A stretch of DNA of 64,000 nt from CAVRQM01 sp963732775 (GTDB lineage Bacteria; Pseudomonadota; Alphaproteobacteria; Acetobacterales; Acetobacteraceae). A model generated the notes under the pieces. That model was not told the origin of the DNA, ran no database searches, and saw only the letters and a program-made list of their open reading frames with translations. A program made the position numbers and the translations under genes. Where the stretch lies: positions 1,116,001-1,180,000 of the forward strand of contig CAVTAR010000001.1 of NCBI GenBank assembly GCA_963732775.1, written 5' to 3'. Positions within the stretch are counted from its first letter, which is position 1, and the number at the start of each line of letters is the position of its first letter. Below are positions 27,595-35,558 of this stretch, one piece after another.

Positions 27595-27693
27595 GGCGGC
27601 GGGAGGGATGGCGGCACCAGGCATGGCGGCTCTCTGGCGGTAGCGTGCCGGCGGGTCTATGGCACGAGCCGGGCGACCACTAGGGGGCATGTC

Positions 27694-27918
27694 ATGACCC
27701 GGATGTTCCGCTTCGTCCCGCTCGGCGACGAGGAGGAGGCAGCCAATCGCCAGACCGAGAGCCTGGCCGCGCTGGCCCTGGTGCTGACGCTGGTGGTGGT
27801 CGGCCTGTTTCTGGTGCGGACCCTGTCGTGCAAGGCGGCGGTGGAGGACTGCCTGATCTCCGGCCGGCGCAACTGTGACGCCGTGCTGGTGGCGCACCCG
27901 CTGCCGCAGCCGTGGTAG
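27694..27918 (+). CDS. Small single-pass membrane protein, unknown
   Basis: This 74-residue product has a charged N-terminus (FRFVPLGDEEEAANRQTE), one strong transmembrane segment (LAALALVLTLVVVGLFLV) and a short outer tail with two cysteines in CKAAVEDCLISGRRNCD. A TAGGGGG stretch precedes the ATG. No family is recognised. It sits between convergent cytochrome b561 and the divergent glycosylase. Confidence 0.6.
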   Translation: MTRMFRFVPLGDEEEAANRQTESLAALALVLTLVVVGLFLVRTLSCKAAVEDCLISGRRNCDAVLVAHPLPQPW

Positions 27919-27944
27919 CGCCGGCGCGTTGCCGCATTGCCAAG

Positions 27945-28490
27945 CTAGAGCATGCGCCGAACCACGCCGTCGCGGCGGACGGCGCCGTGATATAGCGCGC
28001 CGGCCCAGTGCAGCGCGATCAGCCCGGCCAGCACCAGCGCGCCCCAGGCGTGCAGCCCGGCTAGGCCATGCGCCACGGCGGGGTCGCGGGGCAGCGCCTG
28101 AGGCAGGGGAACGGCCTCGAACCACACGAGCCCGGCGCCCTGGGCGCTGTTGGTGAGATAGCCCACCGCCGGCATCGCCAGCAGCAGCGCGTAGAGTGCC
28201 ACATGGTTGAGGCGCGCCGCCTGCCGCACGCCACCTGGCACGCCGGCTGGCAACGGCGGCGGCGACCTGGCGAGCCGGAACGCGAGGCGGACCAGCATCA
28301 GGCCCAGCACGGTGACGCCCAGGCTCTCGTGCAGGTTGAACAGGCGGTGCCGCGTCGCGCCGTCGGCGGGCGCGAAGGTGGTCATCCACAGCCCGAGCGC
28401 GAACATCGCCAGCACCGCCGCGGCGACCCCCCAGTGCAGCAGCCGGGCGGCGGGAGCATACCGCCCTGGCCCAGGGTTGCCGCGCCTCAC
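27945..28490 (-). CDS. Cytochrome b561 family protein
   Basis: This is a four-helix di-haem b membrane protein of 181 residues. Likely haem-ligand histidines lie in ARLLHWGVAA, FNLHESLG, RLNHVALY and IALHWAGAL. The family moves electrons between quinol and periplasmic acceptors. GTG 28490 is the start because it overlaps the stop of the DUF1345 gene (GTGA), making the pair an operon. The electron partner is not identifiable from context. Confidence 0.88.
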   Translation of the reverse strand: MRRGNPGPGRYAPAARLLHWGVAAAVLAMFALGLWMTTFAPADGATRHRLFNLHESLGVTVLGLMLVRLAFRLARSPPPLPAGVPGGVRQAARLNHVALYALLLAMPAVGYLTNSAQGAGLVWFEAVPLPQALPRDPAVAHGLAGLHAWGALVLAGLIALHWAGALYHGAVRRDGVVRRML

Positions 28491-29137
28491 AGCAGGCTCG
28501 CGCCGATGTTGACCGACAGCGCCACGATCACGGTGTTGAATAGGAAGCTCAGCAGGCCGTGTGCCGCGGCCAGGCGACGCAGCTTGCGGCTGCTGATCTG
28601 CACGTCCGAGACCTGGAAGGTCATGCCCAGCACCAGCGCGAAGTAGAAAAAGTCCCAATAGTCCGGGTCGTGCTCGCCGGGGAAATCCAGCCCGCGGTCG
28701 ATCGTGGTGGAGCCGCCGGTCGTGCCGTAGTACTCATGGGCGTAACGCAGCGCGAAGAAGGTGTGGGTGACCAGCCAGGACAGGAGCAGCGTCGCCGCGA
28801 CCAGGCCGATGCGCAGGCCGCGCCCGGTTGCGTTGGCATCCTTCATGGCCGCGTATTCTCCGAGCACGGCGGCAAGGCTCGCCAGCACGGCGGCGAGCGT
28901 GATCCAGAACACGGTCCATTCGCCCTCCTCCTGTGCCGCAGCGTCCTCGGCCATGGCGCGCTCGCGGGTGAACAGCTCGGCGGAGAGGCCGAGCATGACA
29001 AGGTTGCCGATGTCCCAGGCGAGCAGCCCGCGGGTGAGCGGGCGCAGCGAGGCCGGCAGCAAGGCGGCGGTGACCAGGCCAGCGCCGGTAGCGATGAGCA
29101 GGCGCGGGCGGCCGCGGATGATTTGCAAGCTAGCCAT
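28487..29137 (-). CDS. DUF1345 membrane protein
   Basis: This 216-residue integral membrane protein matches DUF1345: a conserved FFALRYAHEYYG, LDFPGEHDPDYWDFFYF (17 residues), GMTFQVSDVQISSR and a C-terminal LFNTVIVALSVNI. It has about five hydrophobic helices. The function of the family is unknown. ATG 29137 is chosen since it begins the conserved region; upstream in-frame sequence lacks membrane character. It is translationally coupled to cytochrome b561. Confidence 0.83.
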   Translation of the reverse strand: MASLQIIRGRPRLLIATGAGLVTAALLPASLRPLTRGLLAWDIGNLVMLGLSAELFTRERAMAEDAAAQEEGEWTVFWITLAAVLASLAAVLGEYAAMKDANATGRGLRIGLVAATLLLSWLVTHTFFALRYAHEYYGTTGGSTTIDRGLDFPGEHDPDYWDFFYFALVLGMTFQVSDVQISSRKLRRLAAAHGLLSFLFNTVIVALSVNIGASLL

Positions 29138-29334
29138 CGGCGCAACAGGCACGACGCGGCCGCCGGGGTCAACGCCGCCGGCCCGGGCCGCCCGGAGCCG
29201 CCCGGAGCCTTGCAAAACCGCGCGCGCCGGCGCACATCACGGCCACATCAGCCTAACGGGCCGGGGACGCGCGGGGACGAGACGTCCGCCGCGCCTTTCG
29301 GCTTCGCCGCACGCCCGAGGAGTAGGAGGTCCCC

Positions 29335-31422
29335 ATGTCCACGACGTCACTCGACAAGATCCGCAACATCGGGATCACCGCGCATATCGACGCCGGCAAG
29401 ACTACCACGACCGAGCGCATCTTGTACTATACCGGCGTCTCGCACCGCATTGGCGAGGTGCACGATGGCAACACCACCACCGATTACATGGAGCAGGAGC
29501 GCGAGCGCGGCATCACCATTACCTCGGCCGCGGTCACGTGCGAGTGGAAGGACCACCGCATCAACATCATCGACACCCCGGGCCACATCGACTTCAATAT
29601 CGAGGTGAACCGCTCGCTGCGCGTGCTCGATGGCGCGGTGTTCATCATCGAGGGCGTCGCCGGTGTGCAGCCGCAGAGCGAGACCAACTGGCGCCTTGCC
29701 GACCGCTACAACGTCCCGCGCATCATTTTCATCAACAAGCTGGACCGCACCGGGGCCGACTTTTTCCGCGCGTTCGACACGCTGAAGGAGAAGCTCGACA
29801 TCGTGGCCCTCCCGCTCCAGCTGCCGATCGGCGCGGAGGACACCTTTGCCGGCGTGGTCGACTTGGTCGAGATGAAGGCGATCGTCTGGGAAGGCGGCGA
29901 GCTGGGGGCCAAGTTCCACGACGAGCCGATCCCTTCGGAGCTCGCCGACAAGGCCGCCGAGTACCGCCAGCTGTTGCTCGACACCGCGCTGTCGGTCGAC
30001 GACGCCGGGATGGAGGAGTATTTCGACAAGGGCGACGTCTCGGCGGAGACGCTGAAGCGCGCCATCAAGACCGGCACCATCAGTGGCGCATTCCGCCCCG
30101 TGCTCTGCGGCACTGCCTTCAAGAACAAGGGCGTCCAGCCACTGCTCGACGCGGTGCTCGACTACCTGCCGAGCCCGATCGACGTGCCGGGCATCTCGAT
30201 TGCCGCGGAGGAAGGGCAGGAGGACGGCGAGCACAGCGACCGGCGGCGGATCAAGGCCGACCCGAAAGCGCCGTTCGCGGGACTCGCCTTCAAGATCATC
30301 AGCGACAAGTACGGCACGTTGACCTTCGTGCGTGTCTACGCCGGCACGCTGAAGAGCGGCGACACGGTGCTGAACACTACCAAGGAGGGCAAGGAGCGGG
30401 TCGGCCGCATGTTCCAGATGCACGCCGACAAGCGCGCCGAGATCAAGGAGGTCTCCGCCGGCGACATCGCCGCCTTCGTTGGCCTGAAGGACACCACGAC
30501 GGGTGATACGCTGGCCGCGGCCGACGACCCGGTGGTGCTGGAGCGCATGGCCTTCCCGGTGCCGGTGATCGACATCTCGGTCGAGCCGAAGACCAAAGAC
30601 GGCGTGGAGAAGATGACGCTCGGGCTGCAGAAGCTGGCCAGCGAAGACCCGTCGCTGCGGCTCAAGACCGACCAGGAGAGCGGCCAGACCATCCTGTCCG
30701 GCATGGGCGAGTTGCACCTCGAGATCATCATTGACCGGCTCAGGCGCGAGTACGGCGTGGACGCCAACATCGGGGCACCACAGGTGGCGTACCGGGAGAC
30801 CATCAGCAAAAGCCACACCGAGACCTACACCCACAAGAAGCAGTCGGGCGGCTCGGGCCAGTACGCCGAGGTGAAGATCGTTTTCTCGCCGCAGGAGCGG
30901 AACCAGGGTGTGCTGTTCGAGAACAAGGTGGTGGGCGGCACGGTGCCGAAGGAATACATTCCGGCGGTGGAGAAGGGCATCCGCGTCCAGGCGGATACCG
31001 GCGTGCTGGCGGGGTTTCCGACGGTGGACTTCAAGTACCAGCTCGTCGACGGCAAATACCACGACGTGGACTTGTCCGCTTTGGCGTTCGAGATTGCGGC
31101 AAAGGCGTGCTTCCGCGAGGGAATGAAGAAGGCCGGCCCGGTGATCCTGGAGCCGATCATGGACGTGGAGGTGACGACGCCCAACGACCACGTCGGCGAC
31201 GTGGTGGGCGACCTGAACCGCCGGCGCGGCCAGATCCAAAACCAGGAGAGCGCCGGCAGCACGGTGATGGTGCGGGCCCACGTGCCGCTGAAGGAGATGT
31301 TCGGCTACATCAGCGACCTGCGCAGCATGACCAAGGGCCGCGCCAGCTTCACGATGCAGTTCCACCACTACGACCCGGTGCCGCGCAACATCGCCGACGA
31401 GATCATGGCGAAGAGTGCTTGA
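29335..31422 (+). CDS. fusA: Elongation factor G, stand-alone copy (EF-G2-like)
   Basis: This is a translational GTPase of 695 residues with all five EF-G domains: G1 AHIDAGKTTTTERIL, G2/G3 RERGITIT and DTPGHIDF, G4 NKLD, domain IV near YTHKKQSGGSGQYAEV and domain V to the end. The switch I stretch EVHDGNTTTDYMEQERERG (19 residues) has D and TTTDY rather than the EGAATMDWM of housekeeping EF-G, and ribosomal genes rpsL/rpsG/tuf are absent beside it. Both point to a secondary EF-G, of the kind specialised for ribosome recycling. AGGAGG precedes the ATG by 5 nt. Confidence 0.88.
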   Translation: MSTTSLDKIRNIGITAHIDAGKTTTTERILYYTGVSHRIGEVHDGNTTTDYMEQERERGITITSAAVTCEWKDHRINIIDTPGHIDFNIEVNRSLRVLDGAVFIIEGVAGVQPQSETNWRLADRYNVPRIIFINKLDRTGADFFRAFDTLKEKLDIVALPLQLPIGAEDTFAGVVDLVEMKAIVWEGGELGAKFHDEPIPSELADKAAEYRQLLLDTALSVDDAGMEEYFDKGDVSAETLKRAIKTGTISGAFRPVLCGTAFKNKGVQPLLDAVLDYLPSPIDVPGISIAAEEGQEDGEHSDRRRIKADPKAPFAGLAFKIISDKYGTLTFVRVYAGTLKSGDTVLNTTKEGKERVGRMFQMHADKRAEIKEVSAGDIAAFVGLKDTTTGDTLAAADDPVVLERMAFPVPVIDISVEPKTKDGVEKMTLGLQKLASEDPSLRLKTDQESGQTILSGMGELHLEIIIDRLRREYGVDANIGAPQVAYRETISKSHTETYTHKKQSGGSGQYAEVKIVFSPQERNQGVLFENKVVGGTVPKEYIPAVEKGIRVQADTGVLAGFPTVDFKYQLVDGKYHDVDLSALAFEIAAKACFREGMKKAGPVILEPIMDVEVTTPNDHVGDVVGDLNRRRGQIQNQESAGSTVMVRAHVPLKEMFGYISDLRSMTKGRASFTMQFHHYDPVPRNIADEIMAKSA

Positions 31423-31550
31423 TATGCTTCGTGCTCGGCCCGGCGGCTCGTGACGGGGTGAACGCCTCGAGACTGTGACGGGCCGATGCGCTCCCGCTTG
31501 CAAACCCGCCTCGCCCGGTCCATCTCCGGGCGACAGGCCAGGAGGAAACT

Positions 31551-31805
31551 ATGTTCGGTGGCGCGTGGGGTATCCAGCATTGGCTGGTGGTGCTGGCGGT
31601 GGTGCTGCTGCTGTTCGGCACCGGCAAGGTCAGCACGCTGATGGGCGACTTCGCCAAGGGCATCAAGTCGTTCAAGAAGAACATGGCCGAGGACACCGAT
31701 GCATCGGCCGAGGCCGCCGTCGACAAGCCGGCCGGCTCGATCGCCTCGCCGGCCAGCGTGCACGCCGCGAGCGTCGGCAGCACCACCGCGGCCCGTCAGG
31801 GCTGA
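31551..31805 (+). CDS. tatA: Sec-independent translocase subunit TatA
   Basis: This is an 84-residue TatA/E protein: an N-terminal membrane helix (HWLVVLAVVLLLFGTGKV), the conserved FG hinge, and an amphipathic helix LMGDFAKGIKSFKKNM followed by a charged, low-complexity tail. TatA forms the pore for folded proteins with twin-arginine signals. tatB and tatC are not adjacent. AGGAGG is 6 nt before the ATG. Confidence 0.93.
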   Translation: MFGGAWGIQHWLVVLAVVLLLFGTGKVSTLMGDFAKGIKSFKKNMAEDTDASAEAAVDKPAGSIASPASVHAASVGSTTAARQG

Positions 31806-31812
31806 GGCCGGA

Positions 31813-32442
31813 TTGGACGGAGCATTTGGCGGGCGGGATCTTGTTCCGCCCGAAGTCGCCGCCGCGATCATCGAGGCCGGCCGCCGCCTGCATGCGCTGG
31901 GACTGGTGCAGGCGACTTCGGGCAACATCAGCCTCCGGCTCGGGCCGGACCGCCTGGCGCTGACGCGCAGCGGCACGCACAAGGGTTACCTCGACGCGGC
32001 CGGCGTGATGGCGGTCGACCTGGACGGGATGCCGCTCACGCCGGGCCGGCCCTCCGCCGAGACCGGGCTGCACTGCCAGATCTATCGCCTGCTGCCCGAG
32101 GCGGGCGCGGTGCTGCATTGCCATTCGGTGGCGGGCACCGTGCTGTCGATGCTAGGCGGCGCGGCGCTCGCCTTCGCCGGCTACGAGATGGTCAAGGCGT
32201 TCCCGGGCCACACGACCCACGACGTGATGGTGGTGCTGCCGATCGTCGAGAACGATCAGGATATTGCCCGGCTGGCTGGGGCGGTGGAGCCGATTATCCG
32301 TGACGGGTTGGCACCGTTGGGCTACATGATCCGCGGCCACGGCGCCTATGTCTGGGGCCGCACCATGGATCAGGCGCTCGCACAGATGGAGGCGCTCGAA
32401 TTCCTCCTCGCGTGCGAGCTGGAGCGGAGGAGACTGCGATGA
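31813..32442 (+). CDS. mtnB: Methylthioribulose-1-phosphate dehydratase
   Basis: MtnB is a class II aldolase-fold enzyme of the methionine salvage pathway that dehydrates 5-methylthioribulose-1-phosphate. The 209-residue product has ATSGNISLRLG, LTRSGTHKGYL, the zinc-ligand motif LHCHSVAGTVLSML and a later RGHGAYVWG. The start is TTG 31813 after GAGG. Its TGA overlaps the mtnD ATG (ATGA), and mtnC follows, so pathway context supports MtnB over other class II aldolases. Confidence 0.9.
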   Translation: MDGAFGGRDLVPPEVAAAIIEAGRRLHALGLVQATSGNISLRLGPDRLALTRSGTHKGYLDAAGVMAVDLDGMPLTPGRPSAETGLHCQIYRLLPEAGAVLHCHSVAGTVLSMLGGAALAFAGYEMVKAFPGHTTHDVMVVLPIVENDQDIARLAGAVEPIIRDGLAPLGYMIRGHGAYVWGRTMDQALAQMEALEFLLACELERRRLR

Positions 32443-32978
32443 GCCGACTGTCCATCTATGACGACGCCACTCCCAGGCAGCCGGTGCTCGTCACCGAGGA
32501 CGCTGACGCGATGGCCCGTGAACTGTCCGCGATTGGCGTGCGCTTCGAACGCTGGCAAAGCCCGGTCGCGCTGTCCGATGGCGACCCCTCCGAGCGCGTG
32601 CTGGAGGCATACAGGCCCTATCTGGACGAGCTGATGGGGGCGAGTGGCGCGGGCTCGGCCGACGTGTTGCGGATGACGCCGGATAACCCGAACAAGGACG
32701 CGCTGCGGCAAAAGTTCATCTCCGAGCACAGCCACACCGAGGATGAGGTGCGCTTCTTCGTCGCCGGCAGCGGCAACTTCATCATGCACGTCGACGGGAA
32801 GATCTACGACGCGCACTGCGCCGCGGGCGACCTAATCAGCGTGCCGGCCCAGACGAAGCACTGGTTCGACGCCGGCGAGCAGCCCTCGTTCACGGCGCTG
32901 CGGGTGTTCACCGACACCTCGGGCTGGGCGCCGCACTACACCGGCGACACGGTCAGCGAGCGCTTTCCCGCCTCCTGA
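32439..32978 (+). CDS. mtnD: Acireductone dioxygenase
   Basis: MtnD oxidises acireductone to the keto-acid precursor of methionine plus formate (Fe form). This 179-residue cupin has the metal-binding SEHSHTEDEVRFF (H-x-H-x4-E), a second His in AQTKHWFDAG, and FTDTSGW near the end. It is coupled by ATGA to mtnB and followed after 10 nt by mtnC. Confidence 0.94.
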   Translation: MSRLSIYDDATPRQPVLVTEDADAMARELSAIGVRFERWQSPVALSDGDPSERVLEAYRPYLDELMGASGAGSADVLRMTPDNPNKDALRQKFISEHSHTEDEVRFFVAGSGNFIMHVDGKIYDAHCAAGDLISVPAQTKHWFDAGEQPSFTALRVFTDTSGWAPHYTGDTVSERFPAS

Positions 32979-32988
32979 CGGCTCGGCC

Positions 32989-33676
32989 ATGGGCGCGGTC
33001 GCGGCGGTGCTGGTCGACATTGAGGGCACCACCACGCCGATCGCCTTCGTGCGCGACACGCTGTTCCCGTTCGCCCGCGCCCGGATGGCGGCGTTCCTCG
33101 CCGCGCACGCGGGCGACCCGGCGGTCGCGGCCGAGGTTGAGGCCGTGCGGCAAGCGGCCCCGGGAGCCGACCCGCTGGAGACGCTGCTGGCCTGGATGGA
33201 CGCCGACGCGAAGGCGACGCCGCTGAAGGCGCTGCAAGGTCTGATCTGGGACGAGGGCTATCGCGACGGCACCCTGCGCGGCGCGCTCTACCCGGATGTG
33301 GCGCCCCGCCTGCGCGCCTGGCACGGGGCGGGCACGAGACTGTTCGTCTACTCCTCGGGCTCGGTCGAGGCGCAGCGCCTGCTGTTCGCCCACTCCGTCG
33401 CAGGGGACGAGTCGCGGCCTGTTCGACGGCTTCTTCGACACCCGCATCGGCGGCAAGCGCGAGCCCGACAGCTACGACCGCATCGCGATCGCCACCGGCA
33501 CGCCCGCGGCCTCGCTGCTGTTCCTGTCCGATATCGAGGCGGAACTCGACGCCGCGCTCTCGGCCGGGCTGCGCACCTGCCAGATGGTGCGCGCCGCGGA
33601 CGGTACCGTGGCGAGCGGCCGGCATCCGACCGCGGCCGACTTCGTCGCCGCGGCAACGCTGTTCGGACTCGCCTGA
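32989..33676 (+). pseudogene. mtnC: Enolase-phosphatase MtnC (methionine salvage), broken by a 1-nt insertion
   Basis: MtnC is a HAD-superfamily enolase-phosphatase forming acireductone. HAD motif I appears as LVDIEGTTTPIAFV, motif II as VYSSGSVEAQ, and motif III/IV as IGGKREPDSY and FLSDIEAELDAA. The frame changes between about 33403 and 33410; dropping one base gives AGDSRGLFDGFFDTRIGG and a 228-residue protein ending LFGLA, the normal length. It is last in mtnB-mtnD-mtnC. If the indel is real the salvage pathway is interrupted here. Confidence 0.87.
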
Positions 33677-33698
33677 TACCATATCTTGGGGTGCCACC

Positions 33699-33716
33699 AA
33701 AGTTGTCCACAACTTT
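33699..33716. promoter_or_regulatory. Palindrome with DnaA-box-like core upstream of gcrA
   Basis: AAAGTTGTCCACAACTTT is a perfect 18-nt inverted repeat (8-bp arms, 2-nt centre), followed by TT. It contains TTGTCCACA at 33703-33711, one mismatch from the DnaA consensus TTATCCACA. It lies about 90 nt before gcrA and 22 nt after mtnC, so it could be a weak terminator for mtnC, a DnaA site, or both. In Caulobacter DnaA activates gcrA. Confidence 0.5.
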
Positions 33717-33800
33717 TTGGGTCTCTCGTCACGGTTCGCGTTGAGCCGTCGATCGGGGTCCGCTACCGTATATTGTGTAGACAACAGAAGGACCCACGAG

Positions 33801-34329
33801 ATGGAGTGGAACGACGACGTGATCGTGCGCCTCCGTGGCTTTTGGGACGAGGGTCACTCCACCGCCGAGATTGGCCGCCGCCTGGGGGTGTCCAAGAACG
33901 CCGTGGTTGGCAAGGCGCATCGTCTCGGGCTCGCCTCGCGACCGTCGCCGATCCGCAAGGACCCCAGTGGGCGGCCGCGCGCCCCCTCGCCACGCCGGGT
34001 CGTCGGCCCGACGCTGCCGCCGCTCTCGGCCACGCTGACGGCCGCGCCGGAGGGGGTGCGCACGGCTGGGGCGAGGCTACCGGCGTACGACCCGGCGCCG
34101 ATCAGCCCACCCCCGACTGCCCCGGTGCTCGCGCCCGGCACGCGTCCGGTCGGTGGCGGGAACTTCGCCGGCAGTCGCCTGCACGTCTGCTGCTGGCCGC
34201 TCGGCGAGCCCGGCACCCGCGCGTTTCGCTTCTGCGACGCCGAGGCGCTGTGCGGCAAGCCGGTACTGTGCCGAGCACGCCTCGCTCGCCTATGTTCGCG
34301 TCCGCGACCGCCGCGAGGAGGCCGCGTAA
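33801..34329 (+). CDS. gcrA: GcrA cell-cycle regulator, C-terminal frameshift
   Basis: GcrA is an alphaproteobacterial transcription factor that binds sigma-70 RNA polymerase and methylated GANTC promoters. The N-terminal helix-turn-helix WNDDVIVRLRGFWDEGHSTAEI (use WNDDVIVRLRGFWDEGHS) with LGVSKNAVVGKAHRLGL is diagnostic. A proline-rich linker leads to the C-terminal CCWPLGEPGTRAFRFC. As written the last codons run to 34394, but removing one G of 34262-34263 gives KPYCAEHASLAYVRVRDRRE and TAA at 34327-34329, the expected GcrA ending, 175 residues. AGAAGGA precedes the ATG. A DnaA-box-like palindrome lies upstream. Confidence 0.93.
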
Positions 34330-34348
34330 GTCAGGAATGTGACGCTGC

Positions 34349-34377
34349 TTGCACCCATCGCGGGGCCGTCCTAGCAT
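34349..34377 (+). promoter_or_regulatory. Putative sigma-70 promoter of the cold-shock gene
   Basis: TTGCAC at 34349 and TAGCAT at 34372 are separated by 17 nt, a fair match to -35/-10 elements. It would leave a leader of about 90 nt before the cold-shock ATG, as is usual for cspA-type mRNAs. Confidence 0.4.
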
Positions 34378-34474
34378 TTTGCCGTGCGGTGTAACGGGCC
34401 CGCTTGACAGAACGGTCCGACACCCATCGGAGGGGTCCGGGAACGTCTGGACCTCGCAGCGGGAGGTCTGGTCG

Positions 34475-34681
34475 ATGCCAAAGGGTACGGTGAAGTGGTT
34501 CAACCCCACCAAGGGATATGGTTTCATAGCTCCCGAGACCGGTGGTAAGGACGTTTTCGTCCACATCAGCGCGGTGCAGAAGGCGGGGCTGCGGTCGCTG
34601 AATGAGGGACAGACGCTGGCGTTCGAGGTCGAACAGCAGCAGAACGGGCGCGCGGCGGCGGTGGAGCTGTCCGCCAACTGA
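34475..34681 (+). CDS. Cold-shock protein (CspA family)
   Basis: This is a 68-residue single cold-shock domain: MPKGTVKWFNPTKGYGFI includes RNP1 (KGYGFI), and DVFVHISAVQ includes RNP2. It binds single-stranded RNA/DNA as an RNA chaperone. GGGAGG lies about 9 nt before the ATG. The 145-nt leader region is long, in keeping with post-transcriptional control of this family. Confidence 0.95.
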   Translation: MPKGTVKWFNPTKGYGFIAPETGGKDVFVHISAVQKAGLRSLNEGQTLAFEVEQQQNGRAAAVELSAN

Positions 34682-34730
34682 ACGACGAAGGCCACGGCGC
34701 ATCCGCCCCGCGGCAGCGGGGATGCCACGG

Positions 34731-35429
34731 ATGACGACGCGAAGCATGGATCTCGGGCGAGACGGGCGGCAGCCCGAGCAGCCTGTCGGGCAGCCGATTG
34801 GGCCGCATACCTCGCTCGACGCGCAGTCGGTGCGGGCTGCTTATCGGCGCTGGGCCGGTGTCTACGATTTCGTGTTCGGCGGCATCTCCACGCCGGCCCG
34901 GCGCGCCGCGGTGGTCGCCGTCAATGCGCTGCCGGGAGGGCGTGTGCTGGAGGTGGGCGTGGGCACCGGCCTTGCATTGCCGCTCTACGGGCCCGGCCGC
35001 CAGGTCACCGGCATCGACCTCTCGGCCGAGATGCTGGCGCTAGCCCGCCGCCGGGTCGCCGAGCAGCACCTCGATCACGTGGAGGCGCTGCTGGAGCTGG
35101 ACGCCGAGGACACGGGGCTGCCGGGCGGCGGGTTCGACGTGGCGGTGGCGATGTTCGTCGCCTCGGTGGTGCCCAACCCGCGCCGCCTCGCACTCGAGAT
35201 GCGCCGGCTGGTGCGGCCGGGCGGCGTGCTGCTGTTCGCCAACCATTTCGCCGCCGATCGCGGGCCGCGCTGGTGGGTGGAGCGCGCCATGGCCCCGGCC
35301 TCTCGCGCCCTCGGCTGGCACCCCGATTTCCGCATTGAGACGCTGCTCGACGCGGGCGAGCGAGGGCGGGCCGGCGTGCGCGCGCTGCCGCCTGCCGGCC
35401 TGTTCTCGCTCGTGTCGCTCGCGGTGTGA
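34731..35429 (+). CDS. Class I SAM-dependent methyltransferase (PmtA-like)
   Basis: This is a 232-residue methyltransferase with SAM motif I (VLEVGVGTGLALPLY), GIDLSAEMLALARRR, FDVAVAMFVASVVPNP and RLVRPGGVLLFANHF. The N-terminal SVRAAYRRWAGVYDFVFG pattern is typical of the Rhodobacter-type phosphatidylethanolamine N-methyltransferase/UbiE group. Three in-frame ATGs (34722, 34731, 34746) are possible; 34731 has GGGG at a good distance. Phospholipid methylation is likely, not proven. Confidence 0.8.
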   Translation: MTTRSMDLGRDGRQPEQPVGQPIGPHTSLDAQSVRAAYRRWAGVYDFVFGGISTPARRAAVVAVNALPGGRVLEVGVGTGLALPLYGPGRQVTGIDLSAEMLALARRRVAEQHLDHVEALLELDAEDTGLPGGGFDVAVAMFVASVVPNPRRLALEMRRLVRPGGVLLFANHFAADRGPRWWVERAMAPASRALGWHPDFRIETLLDAGERGRAGVRALPPAGLFSLVSLAV

Positions 35430-35558
35430 TCGGGCAGCGAAGCGGGCGGCGCTGCGGTCGAACGCTTGTCTTGATCTGGCCGATCCCGTCCTGTAGCCCA
35501 CATGACGCAGTGCAGCGTCGGGCCGCGACGCCGCTCCATCCAGCCGAACGGGTTCTCC

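Noticed and set aside
29347..31503. A 718-codon frame antisense to the EF-G gene
   Set aside because: Shadow frame with His/Arg/Val-rich composition and no motif.
34404..34409. TTGACA as the -35 of the cold-shock gene
   Set aside because: A perfect -35 hexamer, but no acceptable -10 lies 16-18 nt downstream (TCGGAG); the TTGCAC/TAGCAT pair upstream fits better.
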